Below are positions 17,407-26,081 of a DNA stretch of 64,000 nt, piece by piece. The position numbers and the translations under genes are program-made. The notes beneath the pieces are model-generated. The model did no database searches, was not told the origin of the DNA, and worked only from the letters and a program-made list of their open reading frames with translations. The stretch's first letter is position 1, and the number at the start of each line of letters is the position of its first letter. This stretch comes from Anaerolineales bacterium (GTDB lineage: Bacteria > Chloroflexota > Anaerolineae > Anaerolineales > Villigracilaceae), in NCBI GenBank assembly GCA_030834895.1, contig JAUQXA010000060.1:62001-126000 (forward strand), written 5' to 3'.

Positions 17407-18522
17407 TCAGATGCTTGCAATTACAGCGGCGCGTGACCAAAAGAAAAAGATAAAGAAGAGGACGAAAATAAGCAGGAAAATTAAGGCGGAAAATGCCGAA
17501 CGCCAGTCGAAGTTTTTCCCTGCGGCGGAAATACTTCCGACGATGCTGGGAATCAGGATGGAAAAGATCAACAACAAACCGATGGCAACACCCTGAACCT
17601 GGCCCTGGATATTGAGCAGGCCCATGCCAAAGCGCATCAGGCCAATCAACAGCAGAGAGAGCGCCGCGCCATACATTGTGCCTTTTCCGCCGTTGATATC
17701 GACTCCGCCCAGCACTGCAGCGGTAATGACGGCAAGCTCAAGTCCCGTACCGTTATCGGGGCGGGTGCTTCCGAAACGCGCCGCGAGAATCAAGCCCGCC
17801 AGCGAAGCCATAAATCCCGATATCATATAGATAATGAACTTGATCTTCGCAACCGGCACGCCGGAATAGTTGGTGGCGTTTTCATTATTCCCGATGGAAT
17901 ATAAATAACGTCCAAAGGTTGTGCGATGCAAAACAAGCCCAAAAATGACCGCCATGAACAGGAACAAAACCACAGAGAATGGCACAAGAGTCTGAAAGAC
18001 CTTGCCCTGCCCGAAATAGGTGAATGCTTCGGGATATCCGCGTGCCGCCTGGTCGCCCAGGAAACCGTAAGCCAATCCGCGATAAAAAGCGTAAGTGCCG
18101 AGCGTCACCACCAGCGCGGGCAGTTTGACCTTTGAAACCAGGTAACCGTTCAACATGCCGCCCAGCGTGCCAAGCAGGAGAGCTAGTCCCGCCGCCACCC
18201 AAATGTTGACTCCCATATTATGCAACAAGCCCATGAAGGAGGCGCTCATCCCCATGTTGGACGCAACGGAGAGGTCAATATTGCCAGTGATGATGATGAA
18301 TACCATTGGCAGCATCATCAAACCGATTTCCATAAAGTCCGATGAGGTGCGTGAGAGGTTGCGGGCATCCAAAAAATACGGCGTAAGGCGCATGTTGATA
18401 AACACAACCACGGCGATCAGCCCCACCAGCATCCACTCCCAGCGTTGGAAAATGGACAGGAAGGAACGTTTCGGCGCGTATTCGCTAATTAATTTCGATT
18501 CGGTAACAGGGTGAACGCTCAT
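17407..18522 (-). CDS. rhamnose ABC importer permease 2
   Basis: A 371-residue membrane protein of the RbsC/AraH sugar-permease family. Visible are ITGNIDLSVAS (family signature), LVVTLGTYAFYRGLAYG, and the cytoplasmic-loop EAA-like AARFGSTRPDNGTGLELAVITAAVLGG. About nine or ten hydrophobic segments are present, with a very Phe-rich last helix (residues about 345-365). The ATG at 18520-18522 overlaps the stop of the partner permease (ATGA); a longer frame to 18555 would overlap that gene more. It forms a heterodimeric channel with the neighbouring permease. Confidence 0.92.
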   Translation of the reverse strand: MSVHPVTESKLISEYAPKRSFLSIFQRWEWMLVGLIAVVVFINMRLTPYFLDARNLSRTSSDFMEIGLMMLPMVFIIITGNIDLSVASNMGMSASFMGLLHNMGVNIWVAAGLALLLGTLGGMLNGYLVSKVKLPALVVTLGTYAFYRGLAYGFLGDQAARGYPEAFTYFGQGKVFQTLVPFSVVLFLFMAVIFGLVLHRTTFGRYLYSIGNNENATNYSGVPVAKIKFIIYMISGFMASLAGLILAARFGSTRPDNGTGLELAVITAAVLGGVDINGGKGTMYGAALSLLLIGLMRFGMGLLNIQGQVQGVAIGLLLIFSILIPSIVGSISAAGKNFDWRSAFSALIFLLIFVLFFIFFFWSRAAVIASI

Positions 18523-19511
18523 TTCTTTGTCTTCTCCACGCGGGTGAGTATCCATTTATCGGAAATAACGGCGATCAAAATCAACAAGCCCTGCGCCGCC
18601 AATTGCCAGAAGGGGGAAATACGGATCAAGGTCAAAGAGTTTTGAATGATGCCCAACAACAGCGCGCCAAGCAAAACGCCGGGCACAGTTCCCACACCGC
18701 CGCTGATGCTGACTCCGCCCACGACAGAAGCGGCTACTGTTTGAAGTTCAAACCCACTGGCGGTATTCGTCTGTGCGGATTCAAAACGGGAAGCCCAAAG
18801 CACAGCCGCAAGCCCGGCCAGCAATCCGCTCAGCAAATAGACCATAAAGATCACCCGCTGCTTGCTGATGCCTGCGAATTGTGCGGCATCGGGGTTGGTA
18901 CCGACGGCGTAAATATCACGCCCCGCGCGAGTGTGGTTCAAAAAGTAGTACACAGCCAGCGCGACCAGGATGGCAATGATGACCATATTGGGTAAGCCCA
19001 GCGGTGTGCCTTTGGACAGCAGTTTGAAATTCTTGGGGAGTTCAAATGAGTTGATCCAGGTCCCCTGACTGTAGAAAAAGACCAGACCACGATAAATGCT
19101 CAACGTGCCAAGCGTGGCAATGATGGGGGGGACGTTTCCATGGGCGATAATCAAGCCGTTGAAAGTTCCCAGTACCGATCCCAATGCCATTCCCAGCAGT
19201 ACCGAAAAAATAACCGGCGTTTCCGGGTACTGTTTGACGAAAAAAGCCACCATCATGGCCACCAGTCCAATCATGGAACTGACAGACAGGTCGATGCCAT
19301 GTGTGATGATGACCATCGTCTGGGCTAGCGCCACAATTGCCAAAATCGAAATGTTGAGCAGGATGTCATTGAAGTTATCGACTGTCAGAAACGACGGTGC
19401 GCGCAAGGTGACGGCAAATACGAGTATCAGAATGAAAATGCTGATTCCCGCCTCGCGGAAGCGGATCAAGGTCCACAACAGGCTTGGGCGGGTGGAGGTT
19501 TGATTTTGCAT
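18519..19511 (-). CDS. rhamnose ABC importer permease 1
   Basis: The 330-residue RbsC-type permease has ITHGIDLSVSSMIGL, PPIIATLGTLSIYRGLVFF, the loop ASRFESAQTNTASGFELQTVAASVVGGVSI and a C-terminal basic tail. Two different permeases with one double ATPase and one binding protein is the layout of known rhamnose transporters. It starts 2 bases after the ATPase gene ends. Confidence 0.93.
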   Translation of the reverse strand: MQNQTSTRPSLLWTLIRFREAGISIFILILVFAVTLRAPSFLTVDNFNDILLNISILAIVALAQTMVIITHGIDLSVSSMIGLVAMMVAFFVKQYPETPVIFSVLLGMALGSVLGTFNGLIIAHGNVPPIIATLGTLSIYRGLVFFYSQGTWINSFELPKNFKLLSKGTPLGLPNMVIIAILVALAVYYFLNHTRAGRDIYAVGTNPDAAQFAGISKQRVIFMVYLLSGLLAGLAAVLWASRFESAQTNTASGFELQTVAASVVGGVSISGGVGTVPGVLLGALLLGIIQNSLTLIRISPFWQLAAQGLLILIAVISDKWILTRVEKTKK

Positions 19512-19512
19512 G

Positions 19513-21021
19513 TTACTGTAGACTCCCTGAGGTCACAGCCTGTGTTGCGGCTGAAATGATCTTTTCCTGTGTGGCTTCTGCGCGTGAGAACTGTGCGGTC
19601 ATGTGTCCTTCGCGCATGACGATCACCCGGTCGCTCATTCCCAATATTTCGGGCAATTCCGATGAAATCATCAAGATGGCTATTCCTTCCGAGGCGAGTT
19701 TGCTCATCAACGCATGGACGGCCGCTTTTGTGCCAACATCGATACCACGTGTGGGCTCGTCCAAAATCAGGATTCGCGGGTGGGTGGACAGCCACTTCGA
19801 GAGGACGATCTTCTGTTGATTGCCGCCGGAGAGTTCTCGCGCCAGTTGCCAGATGTTATTGGCGCGCACTTCCATTTGCAGGGCCGCGTCATACGCCGCC
19901 CTTCGTTCCGACTTATCCTGCAGCCAGCCCTGAGTGGCATACTTGGATAACATTGGCAGGCTGATATTTGAGGTGATGTTCATCGCGGGGATCAAACCAT
20001 GTAGTTGACGGTCTTCCGGGACATAAGCCAGCCCAAGCTGGATTGCCTGCTGTGGAGACGTGATCGCAACCTCTCGTCCCTCAACCTGGATGCTGCCCGA
20101 TGTGGCAGGTTCCACGCCGAAAATGGCCCGTGCCACGTTGGTGCGCCCTGCTCCTACCAGACCTGCCATCCCCAAAATTTCACCCCTTCTTAATTCAAAG
20201 CTCACATTGTTGAACGCACCTTCCCTTGCCAGGTTCTCAACTTTCAAAGCCACATCCCCGGCTTTTACATCCTGCTTGGGGAAAAGGTTGCTGATCGTGC
20301 GCCCAACCATTAAACGAATCAGGTCATCGCGGGTCACATCCTTTGTCGCACAGGTATCAACATACGAACCGTCGCGCATCACGGTCACGCGGTCAGCTAA
20401 TTCGAAAAGCTCCTCAAGCCTGTGCGAGATAAAAATGATCGCGGTCCCCTCATCACGCAAGCGGCGGACAAGGCGGAACAGGTCAGCCACTTCGTTTAGG
20501 GTTAGCGAGGAGGTCGGCTCGTCCATGATCAAAATACGGGCATTGATCGAAAAGGCGCGTGCGATTTCAACCATCTGCTGCTGGGCAATGCTCAAATTGC
20601 GGGCCTTGTGTTTCAGGTCAAGGTGTACGCCTAGTGACTCGAGCAGGCTGCCCGCATCGGCATACAACTTGCGCCAGTCAATCCGACCACCGGTTGTGGT
20701 CGGCTGTCTGCCGACGAAAATATTTTCAGCCACATCCAGATCAGGGAAGAGACTCAGTTCCTGATAAATTGCGGCAATCCCCGCTTCACGTGATTGACGT
20801 GTGTCGCTGAAATGCACCTGCTTTCCGTCAAGATATATCCTGCCATTATCGGGCTGATGGACGCCGGTAATCACCTTCACCAGTGTGGATTTTCCCGCCC
20901 CATTTTCCCCCAATAGGGCATGCACTTCGCCCGGACGCAACGAAAAGGAAACCTCGTGCAAAACTTCAACGCCGGAGAAGCGTTTCGTGATGTTTTTCAA
21001 TTCGAGAATGTTTTCAGTCAT
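19513..21021 (-). CDS. rhamnose ABC importer, double ATP-binding protein
   Basis: A 502-residue sugar-importer ATPase with two tandem nucleotide-binding domains. The first has a canonical Walker A GENGAGKST, NLSIAQQQM signature region and ILIMDEPTSSL. The second has the degenerate GLVGAGRTN P-loop usual for this family, then ELSGGNQQK and LILDEPTRGIDVG. It powers rhamnose uptake. It overlaps the regulator stop by four bases (ATGA), so it is translated in direct coupling with it. Confidence 0.93.
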   Translation of the reverse strand: MTENILELKNITKRFSGVEVLHEVSFSLRPGEVHALLGENGAGKSTLVKVITGVHQPDNGRIYLDGKQVHFSDTRQSREAGIAAIYQELSLFPDLDVAENIFVGRQPTTTGGRIDWRKLYADAGSLLESLGVHLDLKHKARNLSIAQQQMVEIARAFSINARILIMDEPTSSLTLNEVADLFRLVRRLRDEGTAIIFISHRLEELFELADRVTVMRDGSYVDTCATKDVTRDDLIRLMVGRTISNLFPKQDVKAGDVALKVENLAREGAFNNVSFELRRGEILGMAGLVGAGRTNVARAIFGVEPATSGSIQVEGREVAITSPQQAIQLGLAYVPEDRQLHGLIPAMNITSNISLPMLSKYATQGWLQDKSERRAAYDAALQMEVRANNIWQLARELSGGNQQKIVLSKWLSTHPRILILDEPTRGIDVGTKAAVHALMSKLASEGIAILMISSELPEILGMSDRVIVMREGHMTAQFSRAEATQEKIISAATQAVTSGSLQ

Positions 21022-21806
21022 TTGGTGGGAGTCGCCTGTTCTTCACAAATCGTAAAAGGAATGTTTTCCTGTTGCAGTCTGGACTTCCATTCCTCTGTAA
21101 TTCCTGAATCAGTGAATAAATGCGTAATTTGTTGCGGACGGGCAAAGGGCGTCAGGTCTTCGTGCCCAAGTTTGCTCGAGTCGACCAGCGCGAACACCTG
21201 TCGGGCGGATTCAATCGCCCTGCGTTTCAGCTGCGCTTCCTCGAGATGGACTTCTGTCATGCCAGACTCAACGCTGAATCCACTGCAGGAAACAAAAGCC
21301 TTTTGAATGCGAAGTTCCGCGATGATCTGTTCGCTCAACAACCCCGTCACCGAAGAGCCATCCGGGTTAACCACCCCGCCGATCAGGATGACCGTGTTCG
21401 ACGTGTTTTGAGCCAGCAGGCGGGCGAGTTCGATTCCGTTCGTCACAACCCGCAGTCGGCTGCGTTCTCTCAAATTAAGGGCAAGATAATAAGCGGTACT
21501 GCTGGCGTCCAGCAAAATCGAATCCCCGTCATTGATCAACTCGGCGGCTCTTCGCCCAACCAGGTTTTTCTCTTCGGAATGTTCCTGGTGACGGATACCG
21601 AATGCGGCGCTGGTGGAATTCCTGGCATCTTTCAAAACCGCGCCACCATGTACACGGGTGAGGTGACCGTCTTCCTCCAAGGCATTCAAATCATTCCGCA
21701 CCGTGCCTTCCGATACCTCCAGCGTGCGGGCAATTTCAGGCACACGCAAACCCGGTTGTTTGCGGAGCAGGTCCATCAGTGATTGACGACGTTCGTAGGT
21801 GGTCAA
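21018..21806 (-). CDS. DeoR-family regulator of the rhamnose operon
   Basis: Winged-helix N-terminus (TYERRQSLMDLL, then VPEIARTLEVSEGTVRNDLNALEEDG) followed by the DeoR sugar-phosphate-sensing domain (LDASSTAYYLA, VVTNGIELARLLA, GGVV). The frame extends to a TTG at 21887, but those bases are the -35 of the promoter. The likely start is the TTG at 21804-21806, preceded by AAGGA with 8 bases spacing, giving 262 residues and the usual DeoR N-terminus. As first gene of the operon behind a palindromic operator, it is probably an autorepressor relieved by a rhamnose-pathway phosphate. Confidence 0.88.
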   Translation of the reverse strand: MTTYERRQSLMDLLRKQPGLRVPEIARTLEVSEGTVRNDLNALEEDGHLTRVHGGAVLKDARNSTSAAFGIRHQEHSEEKNLVGRRAAELINDGDSILLDASSTAYYLALNLRERSRLRVVTNGIELARLLAQNTSNTVILIGGVVNPDGSSVTGLLSEQIIAELRIQKAFVSCSGFSVESGMTEVHLEEAQLKRRAIESARQVFALVDSSKLGHEDLTPFARPQQITHLFTDSGITEEWKSRLQQENIPFTICEEQATPTK

Positions 21807-21858
21807 ATCGGGCAATCCTTGTCGAAATTTGATGAATTTTGGCGCTTTCAGCAAAATA

Positions 21859-21887
21859 ATAATAGCAATTTTGTTGACATTTGTCAA
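21859..21887 (-). promoter_or_regulatory. sigma-70 promoter of the rhamnose operon
   Basis: On the minus strand TTGACA (21887-21882), a 17-base spacer and TATTAT (21864-21859) form an almost perfect housekeeping promoter. Predicted transcription start is near 21852, leaving a roughly 45-base leader before the TTG start of the regulator. Confidence 0.85.
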
Positions 21888-21910
21888 TAAGTAATTTTTT
21901 CAACAAAATT
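21867..21910. promoter_or_regulatory. operator candidate over the rhamnose promoter
   Basis: Two nested symmetries overlap the -35. One is the 14-bp palindrome TTGACATTTGTCAA (21874-21887). The other is an 11-bp perfect inverted repeat, AATTTTGTTGA (21867-21877) and TCAACAAAATT (21900-21910), spaced 22 bases. Their position fits repression by the adjacent DeoR protein; binding is inferred. Confidence 0.65.
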
Positions 21911-21924
21911 CGTCAATTTATGGA

Positions 21925-21963
21925 AACAAAAAAGCCCATCTCACGCAAATTTGCAAGATGGCT
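21925..21963 (-). terminator. terminator after the molybdenum hydroxylase operon
   Basis: AGCC(C)ATCT and AGATGGCT arms enclose an inner perfect palindrome GCAAATTTGC (21945-21954). On the minus strand the stem is followed by TTTTTTGTTT. It would end transcripts coming from the two hydroxylase genes just before the rhamnose promoter. Confidence 0.75.
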
Positions 21964-22223
21964 CTTCAAACATAACAATTGAAGTGGCTTTTCTTCAAGT
22001 TTCTATAAAACAATCACTTCTTTGCTTCCCTGTGGGGTCACGTAAGACAGGCAAGAAAACGATTGCCCCAAGCACCAGGCTGGGAATACCCAATCGGAAA
22101 GAAAAGAGCATATTGGCTGGCATCACCATGGTCATCACAAAGAAACTCGACGCTGTTGAGTGCGTCGAGTCTCCGTGACCTTGCGGTTTTGTGGTCAACG
22201 CAAGCCCGTTCTCTTGAACACCC
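21964..22223. other. gene-poor spacer with possible gene remnant
   Basis: The gene-free gap totals 336 bases (21888-22223). Besides the promoter and terminator it holds a 9-bp stem ACTCGACGC / GCGTCGAGT (22147-22155 and 22164-22172) without T-run. A minus-strand frame of 84 codons (21995-22249) has a hydrophobic segment around FFVMTMVMPANMLF and GIPSLVLGAIVFLPVL, but no ribosome site or recognisable family, and it overlaps the hydroxylase gene. It may be a decayed membrane-protein fragment. Confidence 0.35.
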
Positions 22224-23099
22224 CTAAGCGTATGCACGCCGGACAGCATTTGACAACGCGTCCTCTACGATGACTGGAATTGTTGAAATGCGATACTCTC
22301 GCGAGGCCCGCAACACATTACCACGCGGATTGGTTTCGCCTTGCGCGATTTCTACCGCCTGCTTGGTATTCTCTGCTGTGGGCGAACGCCCTTCGAGAAA
22401 TCGTTCCGCCTCCAGCGCCCGAAATGGACGCGGCGCGACAGGACCAAGCGCAATCCGAGCCTTCGTGATAATCCCCCCGCTTTCATCCAGAAAAACATTA
22501 ACCGCACAATTAAGGATGGGCAGGGTTAGTGAGGGACGACGTCCGATGCGATACCAGGCTGTGCCTCGTCGATGTTCACAGCGTGGAAAACGGATGCGTG
22601 TCACCAGTTGTCGGGTTGGGTCGATGCTCGATTTTCCAGGGCCAAGAAAGAGGGATTCAACGGGTCTCCACTCTTCATAATCAATGCCCACGACATGGAC
22701 TTCCGCTTCGAGGGCAATAGCTGAGACAGTTCCATCGGCGGCAGGCATGGCGTTGACGATGTTTCCCGCCAGCGTGGCCACATTTTGAATCGACAACGAA
22801 CCAACACTTCGCGCTGCGTCCGCCAGGACATGAAGGTGCTGATTGATATACGGATGGTCTTTGAGGTTTGCAAATGTAACCGCCGCGCCAATGAGGACAA
22901 AATCATCTTCAAGAGCAATCTGATCCAAACCTTGAATCCGGTCAGTGCTGACAAAACAACGCGGCTGGATTTTTCCCTTTTCCAAATCCAACATCAAGTC
23001 AGTGCCACCAGCGATGATCCGCGCTTCGCCCTTCCCATCAGCGAGAGCTTGCACTGCGTCCTTTATCGTTGCGGGAAAAAGATATTCGGCGGGTTTCAT
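22224..23099 (-). CDS. molybdenum hydroxylase FAD-binding subunit (CoxM/XdhB-like)
   Basis: A 291-residue FAD subunit of the xanthine dehydrogenase family. The N-terminal PAEYLFPATIKDAVQALA, the flavin motif ARIIAGGTDLMLDLEKG, and LAGNIVNAMPAADG (second FAD-contact segment) are visible, with a CO-dehydrogenase flavoprotein C-terminal domain. It takes electrons from the iron-sulfur clusters of the partner to an acceptor such as NAD or ferredoxin. Its ATG overlaps the stop of the large-subunit gene (ATGA). Confidence 0.92.
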   Translation of the reverse strand: MKPAEYLFPATIKDAVQALADGKGEARIIAGGTDLMLDLEKGKIQPRCFVSTDRIQGLDQIALEDDFVLIGAAVTFANLKDHPYINQHLHVLADAARSVGSLSIQNVATLAGNIVNAMPAADGTVSAIALEAEVHVVGIDYEEWRPVESLFLGPGKSSIDPTRQLVTRIRFPRCEHRRGTAWYRIGRRPSLTLPILNCAVNVFLDESGGIITKARIALGPVAPRPFRALEAERFLEGRSPTAENTKQAVEIAQGETNPRGNVLRASREYRISTIPVIVEDALSNAVRRAYA

Positions 23100-25861
23100 A
23101 GAGTCAGTCCTTCCTTTTGGGATGTGACGATGGCTTCCAACACCCGTTCCGGGGTGGCGGGGATTTCCCGAATCCGTTGGCGGACAACGCGCGAAATAGC
23201 GTTGACGATGGCGGGCGCGGTCGGCGTCATCACTGCCTCGGCGATACCCTTCACACCCAGCGGACCATGCAGGCTGGCAACTTCAACGAGGTGAGTTTCG
23301 ATCTCAGGCATGGATTTGACCGTCGGCACATAGTAACTGGCGAAACTGGTCGTTGCATCGGGGATGACTTCCTCCATGATGGCTGTGCCGACACCCATCA
23401 AAACTGCGCCTTCGATTTGTCCCTGCGCGTCCACCGGATTGACCGTCCTGCCCATGTCCTGCGAAACGACGACCCGCTCCACCTGAACTACTCCTGTTTT
23501 CAGGTTGACCAATACCTCAGCGACTTGCGCCCCTGTACAAAACAGCGGCGCATATTGCGGACGTTTGTCGTCGGGGAATTGCGGAGTCAAATCGAAGAAA
23601 CCCGGGACTCTGCGACTTCTGCCCATGCGGTCGAACTCCGCGGCGACTTCGCTCAACGGAATCCCCTTGGCTGGATTCTGTTTCGAGTGAACTTTGCTCT
23701 CACCGAAGGTGACTTCGGCAGGGTCACAGTCGAGCATTTCGCTTGCAACCGCTTGAATGGACTTTCGAAGATTCTCCGCCGCTTTGCAGACTGCCCCACC
23801 GACAAAATACGTCGAGCGCGACGCGCCCTGGATTCCGCTGTCGGGCGCGAGGGCGGTATCCGCGTTGACCAGTCGAATTCGGTCACGGGGCGATTCGAGA
23901 ATCTCCGCCGCAAATTGAATCAGCATGGTGTTAGAACCTTGTCCGTAATCAGGAGCGGTGGCGTACACCACAAAATTCCCGTCGGATGCCAGTTCACAAT
24001 GCGCTTCCACTTTCAGCGTGCCGGATTTCCCAAAGCGATACCACATGCCGGCCAACCCAACTCCCTTGCGGAAGGGTTCGCCTTTCTCGCGAGCAGCAGT
24101 GTTGTATGCTTCCGCTTCTTTGAGATATTCTTGGTAGCGGAGTTGGAGCGTTCGCAGAACTTCGCCATATCCAACAGACTCTCCAATGGGATATCCAAGA
24201 AACGAAATGGAGGATTGCCCGATTGCATTTTTCAGCCGCAGTTCGAGCGGATCCATTTCCAGTTTTTGCGCCAATTCGTCCAGCGCGCATTCGAGGGCGA
24301 AGGTGCTTTGCGTAGTGCCGAACCCGCGATACTGTCCCGCCTTGGGACCGTTGGTGTAAATCGTCTGAGCGAATGAATCCACCGCCTGCCAGCGATATGC
24401 GCCTCCACTCCCGACGACGGCATAATCCACGATGTACTGTCCATGTGCATCGTATGCTCCCGTATTGACGTTGACGCGGACATGAACGCCTGTTAACTGT
24501 CCGTTACGTTTTGCGCCGATGCGGTATTTCAAATCGTATGGATGGCGCTTTGGGGTGGCGGCAAAGGACTCATGCCGTGAGTAGGCAATCCGCACAGGGC
24601 GGCGGGTGAGGAAGACAGCCAACCCGACGGTGATTGCCAGAATTGGATCCTGCTTGCCGCCAAACGAACCACCGATGGGTGGGGTGATGACCCGTACTTG
24701 AGTCGGCTCCAGCGCGAGGGTCGAGGCGATGTAATTGCGGTGCCAGTACGGTTCGTGATTGGCACAGAGAACCGTGATAATCCCCTTCTCGTCTATATAG
24801 CCGAGGCTGGCCTCCCGCTCTAGCGCACTGTGTTCTACAAAGGAAGTTCGATAACGGGTTTCCAACGTCAGGTCAGATTCGTCGAACGCTCCTTCAAGGT
24901 TGCCATGCTTGACCTGGTGTTGGGTCAGGATGTTTCCATGTCCGTAGATCGGGTAGGCATCTCCAGCCAGCGCTTCCTCGGCTTCGAAAGTGTGTGGCAG
25001 AACCTCATATGTGACTTGAATGGTATCGACCCCAGCCTGCGCCTGCTGTGCGGTTTCTGCAATCACCACCGCAATGGGCGCTCCCATCATTTTCACAGTA
25101 TCCCCAATCGGAGTCAAAATCGGTTCGTCGCGGCTGTAATCTCCCAACCCATTCTCGCCGGGGATATCCCCGGCGGTGATGACGCGAAACACGCCCGGCA
25201 GTTTTTCGGCTTGTATTTTATCCAGTGCCACAATGCGGGCGTGATGATGCGGACTTCTCAAGATCTTGCCGTGCAACAAGCCGGGCATGACCATGTCTTC
25301 CACATATTTTGCGCGACCCGTCACCTTGTCCACGGCATCCATGCGGCGATATTCTTTTCCCACCACCGAGTGTTCATTTCTAAATTCAGTATTTTCTCCG
25401 CGCAGTTTAGCGGCGGCGAGTTCCACCGCCAACAGGATGCGCTTGTAACCGGTGCACCGGCATAAATTGCCTTCCAAAAATTCGATGATTTGTTCGTGAC
25501 TGGGATTGGGATTTTGATCGAGCAATCCCTTTGCTGCGACCAACATGCCGGGCGTACAGTATCCGCATTGCACCGCGCCCGTGTCGATGAAAGCTTGTTG
25601 CAATGGGTGCAAGTTCCCCGGGCTGCCCAAACCTTCCACCGTGAATACATGTCGTCCCGCGGCTTTACTGACTGGCGTGATACACGAACGGATGGTTTTT
25701 CCGCCCAGCAATACCGTGCAGACGCCGCATTCCCCTTCGTGATCGCAGCCCTGCTTCGTCCCCGTTAAGCCCAGTTCCGTCCGTAGTACATCCAACAGGG
25801 GAGTTGCCGGTGGGATGTCAACTGTAACAGGCGAGCCGTTCACGAAAAACGATATTGGCAT
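23096..25861 (-). CDS. molybdenum hydroxylase, fused [2Fe-2S] and molybdopterin subunits
   Basis: A 921-residue fusion of the small iron-sulfur subunit (about 1-165) and the large molybdopterin subunit of the xanthine dehydrogenase/aldehyde oxidase family. Plant-type cluster ligands are C39, C45, C48 and C60, with first spacing Cx5C, one longer than usual. The second cluster lies in CGYC...CRC. The large part has GSFGGKQDP and a late GIAEAVMTPTAPA whose Glu (about 875) is the family base. These enzymes hydroxylate N-heterocycles, purines or aldehydes. The substrate is unknown; divergence from a histidine-type pathway suggests an imidazole derivative. A frame to 25912 exists, but AAGGAG sits before the ATG at 25861. 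Confidence 0.9.
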   Translation of the reverse strand: MPISFFVNGSPVTVDIPPATPLLDVLRTELGLTGTKQGCDHEGECGVCTVLLGGKTIRSCITPVSKAAGRHVFTVEGLGSPGNLHPLQQAFIDTGAVQCGYCTPGMLVAAKGLLDQNPNPSHEQIIEFLEGNLCRCTGYKRILLAVELAAAKLRGENTEFRNEHSVVGKEYRRMDAVDKVTGRAKYVEDMVMPGLLHGKILRSPHHHARIVALDKIQAEKLPGVFRVITAGDIPGENGLGDYSRDEPILTPIGDTVKMMGAPIAVVIAETAQQAQAGVDTIQVTYEVLPHTFEAEEALAGDAYPIYGHGNILTQHQVKHGNLEGAFDESDLTLETRYRTSFVEHSALEREASLGYIDEKGIITVLCANHEPYWHRNYIASTLALEPTQVRVITPPIGGSFGGKQDPILAITVGLAVFLTRRPVRIAYSRHESFAATPKRHPYDLKYRIGAKRNGQLTGVHVRVNVNTGAYDAHGQYIVDYAVVGSGGAYRWQAVDSFAQTIYTNGPKAGQYRGFGTTQSTFALECALDELAQKLEMDPLELRLKNAIGQSSISFLGYPIGESVGYGEVLRTLQLRYQEYLKEAEAYNTAAREKGEPFRKGVGLAGMWYRFGKSGTLKVEAHCELASDGNFVVYATAPDYGQGSNTMLIQFAAEILESPRDRIRLVNADTALAPDSGIQGASRSTYFVGGAVCKAAENLRKSIQAVASEMLDCDPAEVTFGESKVHSKQNPAKGIPLSEVAAEFDRMGRSRRVPGFFDLTPQFPDDKRPQYAPLFCTGAQVAEVLVNLKTGVVQVERVVVSQDMGRTVNPVDAQGQIEGAVLMGVGTAIMEEVIPDATTSFASYYVPTVKSMPEIETHLVEVASLHGPLGVKGIAEAVMTPTAPAIVNAISRVVRQRIREIPATPERVLEAIVTSQKEGLTL

Positions 25862-25875
25862 GTTCCAACTCCTTG

Positions 25876-25889
25876 TTTCACTTGTGAAA
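25876..25889. promoter_or_regulatory. 14-bp palindrome in the hydroxylase leader
   Basis: TTTCACTTGTGAAA is a perfect palindrome 15-28 bases upstream of the hydroxylase ATG. GTTTCAC recurs at 25903-25909 and 26033-26039, so this may be a set of operator half-sites for the divergent regulator. Inference only. Confidence 0.4.
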
Positions 25890-25891
25890 AA

Positions 25892-25927
25892 AGACCTGAC
25901 AAGTTTCACCAAAAACCTGTCAGGTCT
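25892..25927. repeat. 10-bp inverted repeat (ACCTGACA/TGTCAGGT type)
   Basis: AGACCTGACA and TGTCAGGTCT flank a 16-base loop in the divergent spacer. It has the look of a dispersed palindromic element and would fold in the 5' leader of the hydroxylase mRNA. No T-run follows it on either strand. Confidence 0.6.
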
Positions 25928-25946
25928 ACGTCATTTTGGAAATAAC

Positions 25947-25975
25947 TTGACAGGCTAGGGGACATGTGTCATACT
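25947..25975 (+). promoter_or_regulatory. promoter of the GntR/hut-mtt operon
   Basis: TTGACA (25947-25952), 17 bases, then CATACT (25970-25975), preceded by ATGTGT. The identical arrangement occurs at 43445-43473 in front of the nitroreductase operon, which supports both being real. Predicted start is near 25982, leaving a roughly 100-base leader. Confidence 0.65.
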
Positions 25976-26005
25976 ATGTTGTATAGTTGTATATATGTTT
26001 ACATA
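25973..26005. promoter_or_regulatory. operator candidates at the GntR promoter start
   Basis: ACTAT-N5-ATAGT (25973-25987) overlaps the -10 and start point, and TATGT-TT-ACATA (25994-26005) lies just downstream. AT-rich palindromes with TGT/ACA half-sites are the usual targets of HutC-type GntR repressors. Autoregulation by the adjacent gene is inferred. Confidence 0.5.
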
Positions 26006-26081
26006 ATAATACGAGTAGACCGCACGTGTCAAGTTTCACTTTGGGTAAAACATCTGTCGAGAGGAGTAACCAAGGTCGAAA

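Noticed and set aside
17001..17436. Gly/Ser/Ala-rich repeat frames opposite binding-protein linkers (also near 53061 and 62321)
   Set aside because: Low-complexity translation of the antisense or shifted Ala/Pro/Thr/Glu lipoprotein tethers, not real repeats proteins.
23117..24376. 419-codon plus-strand frame opposite the molybdenum hydroxylase
   Set aside because: Antisense shadow of a gene with clear cofactor motifs.
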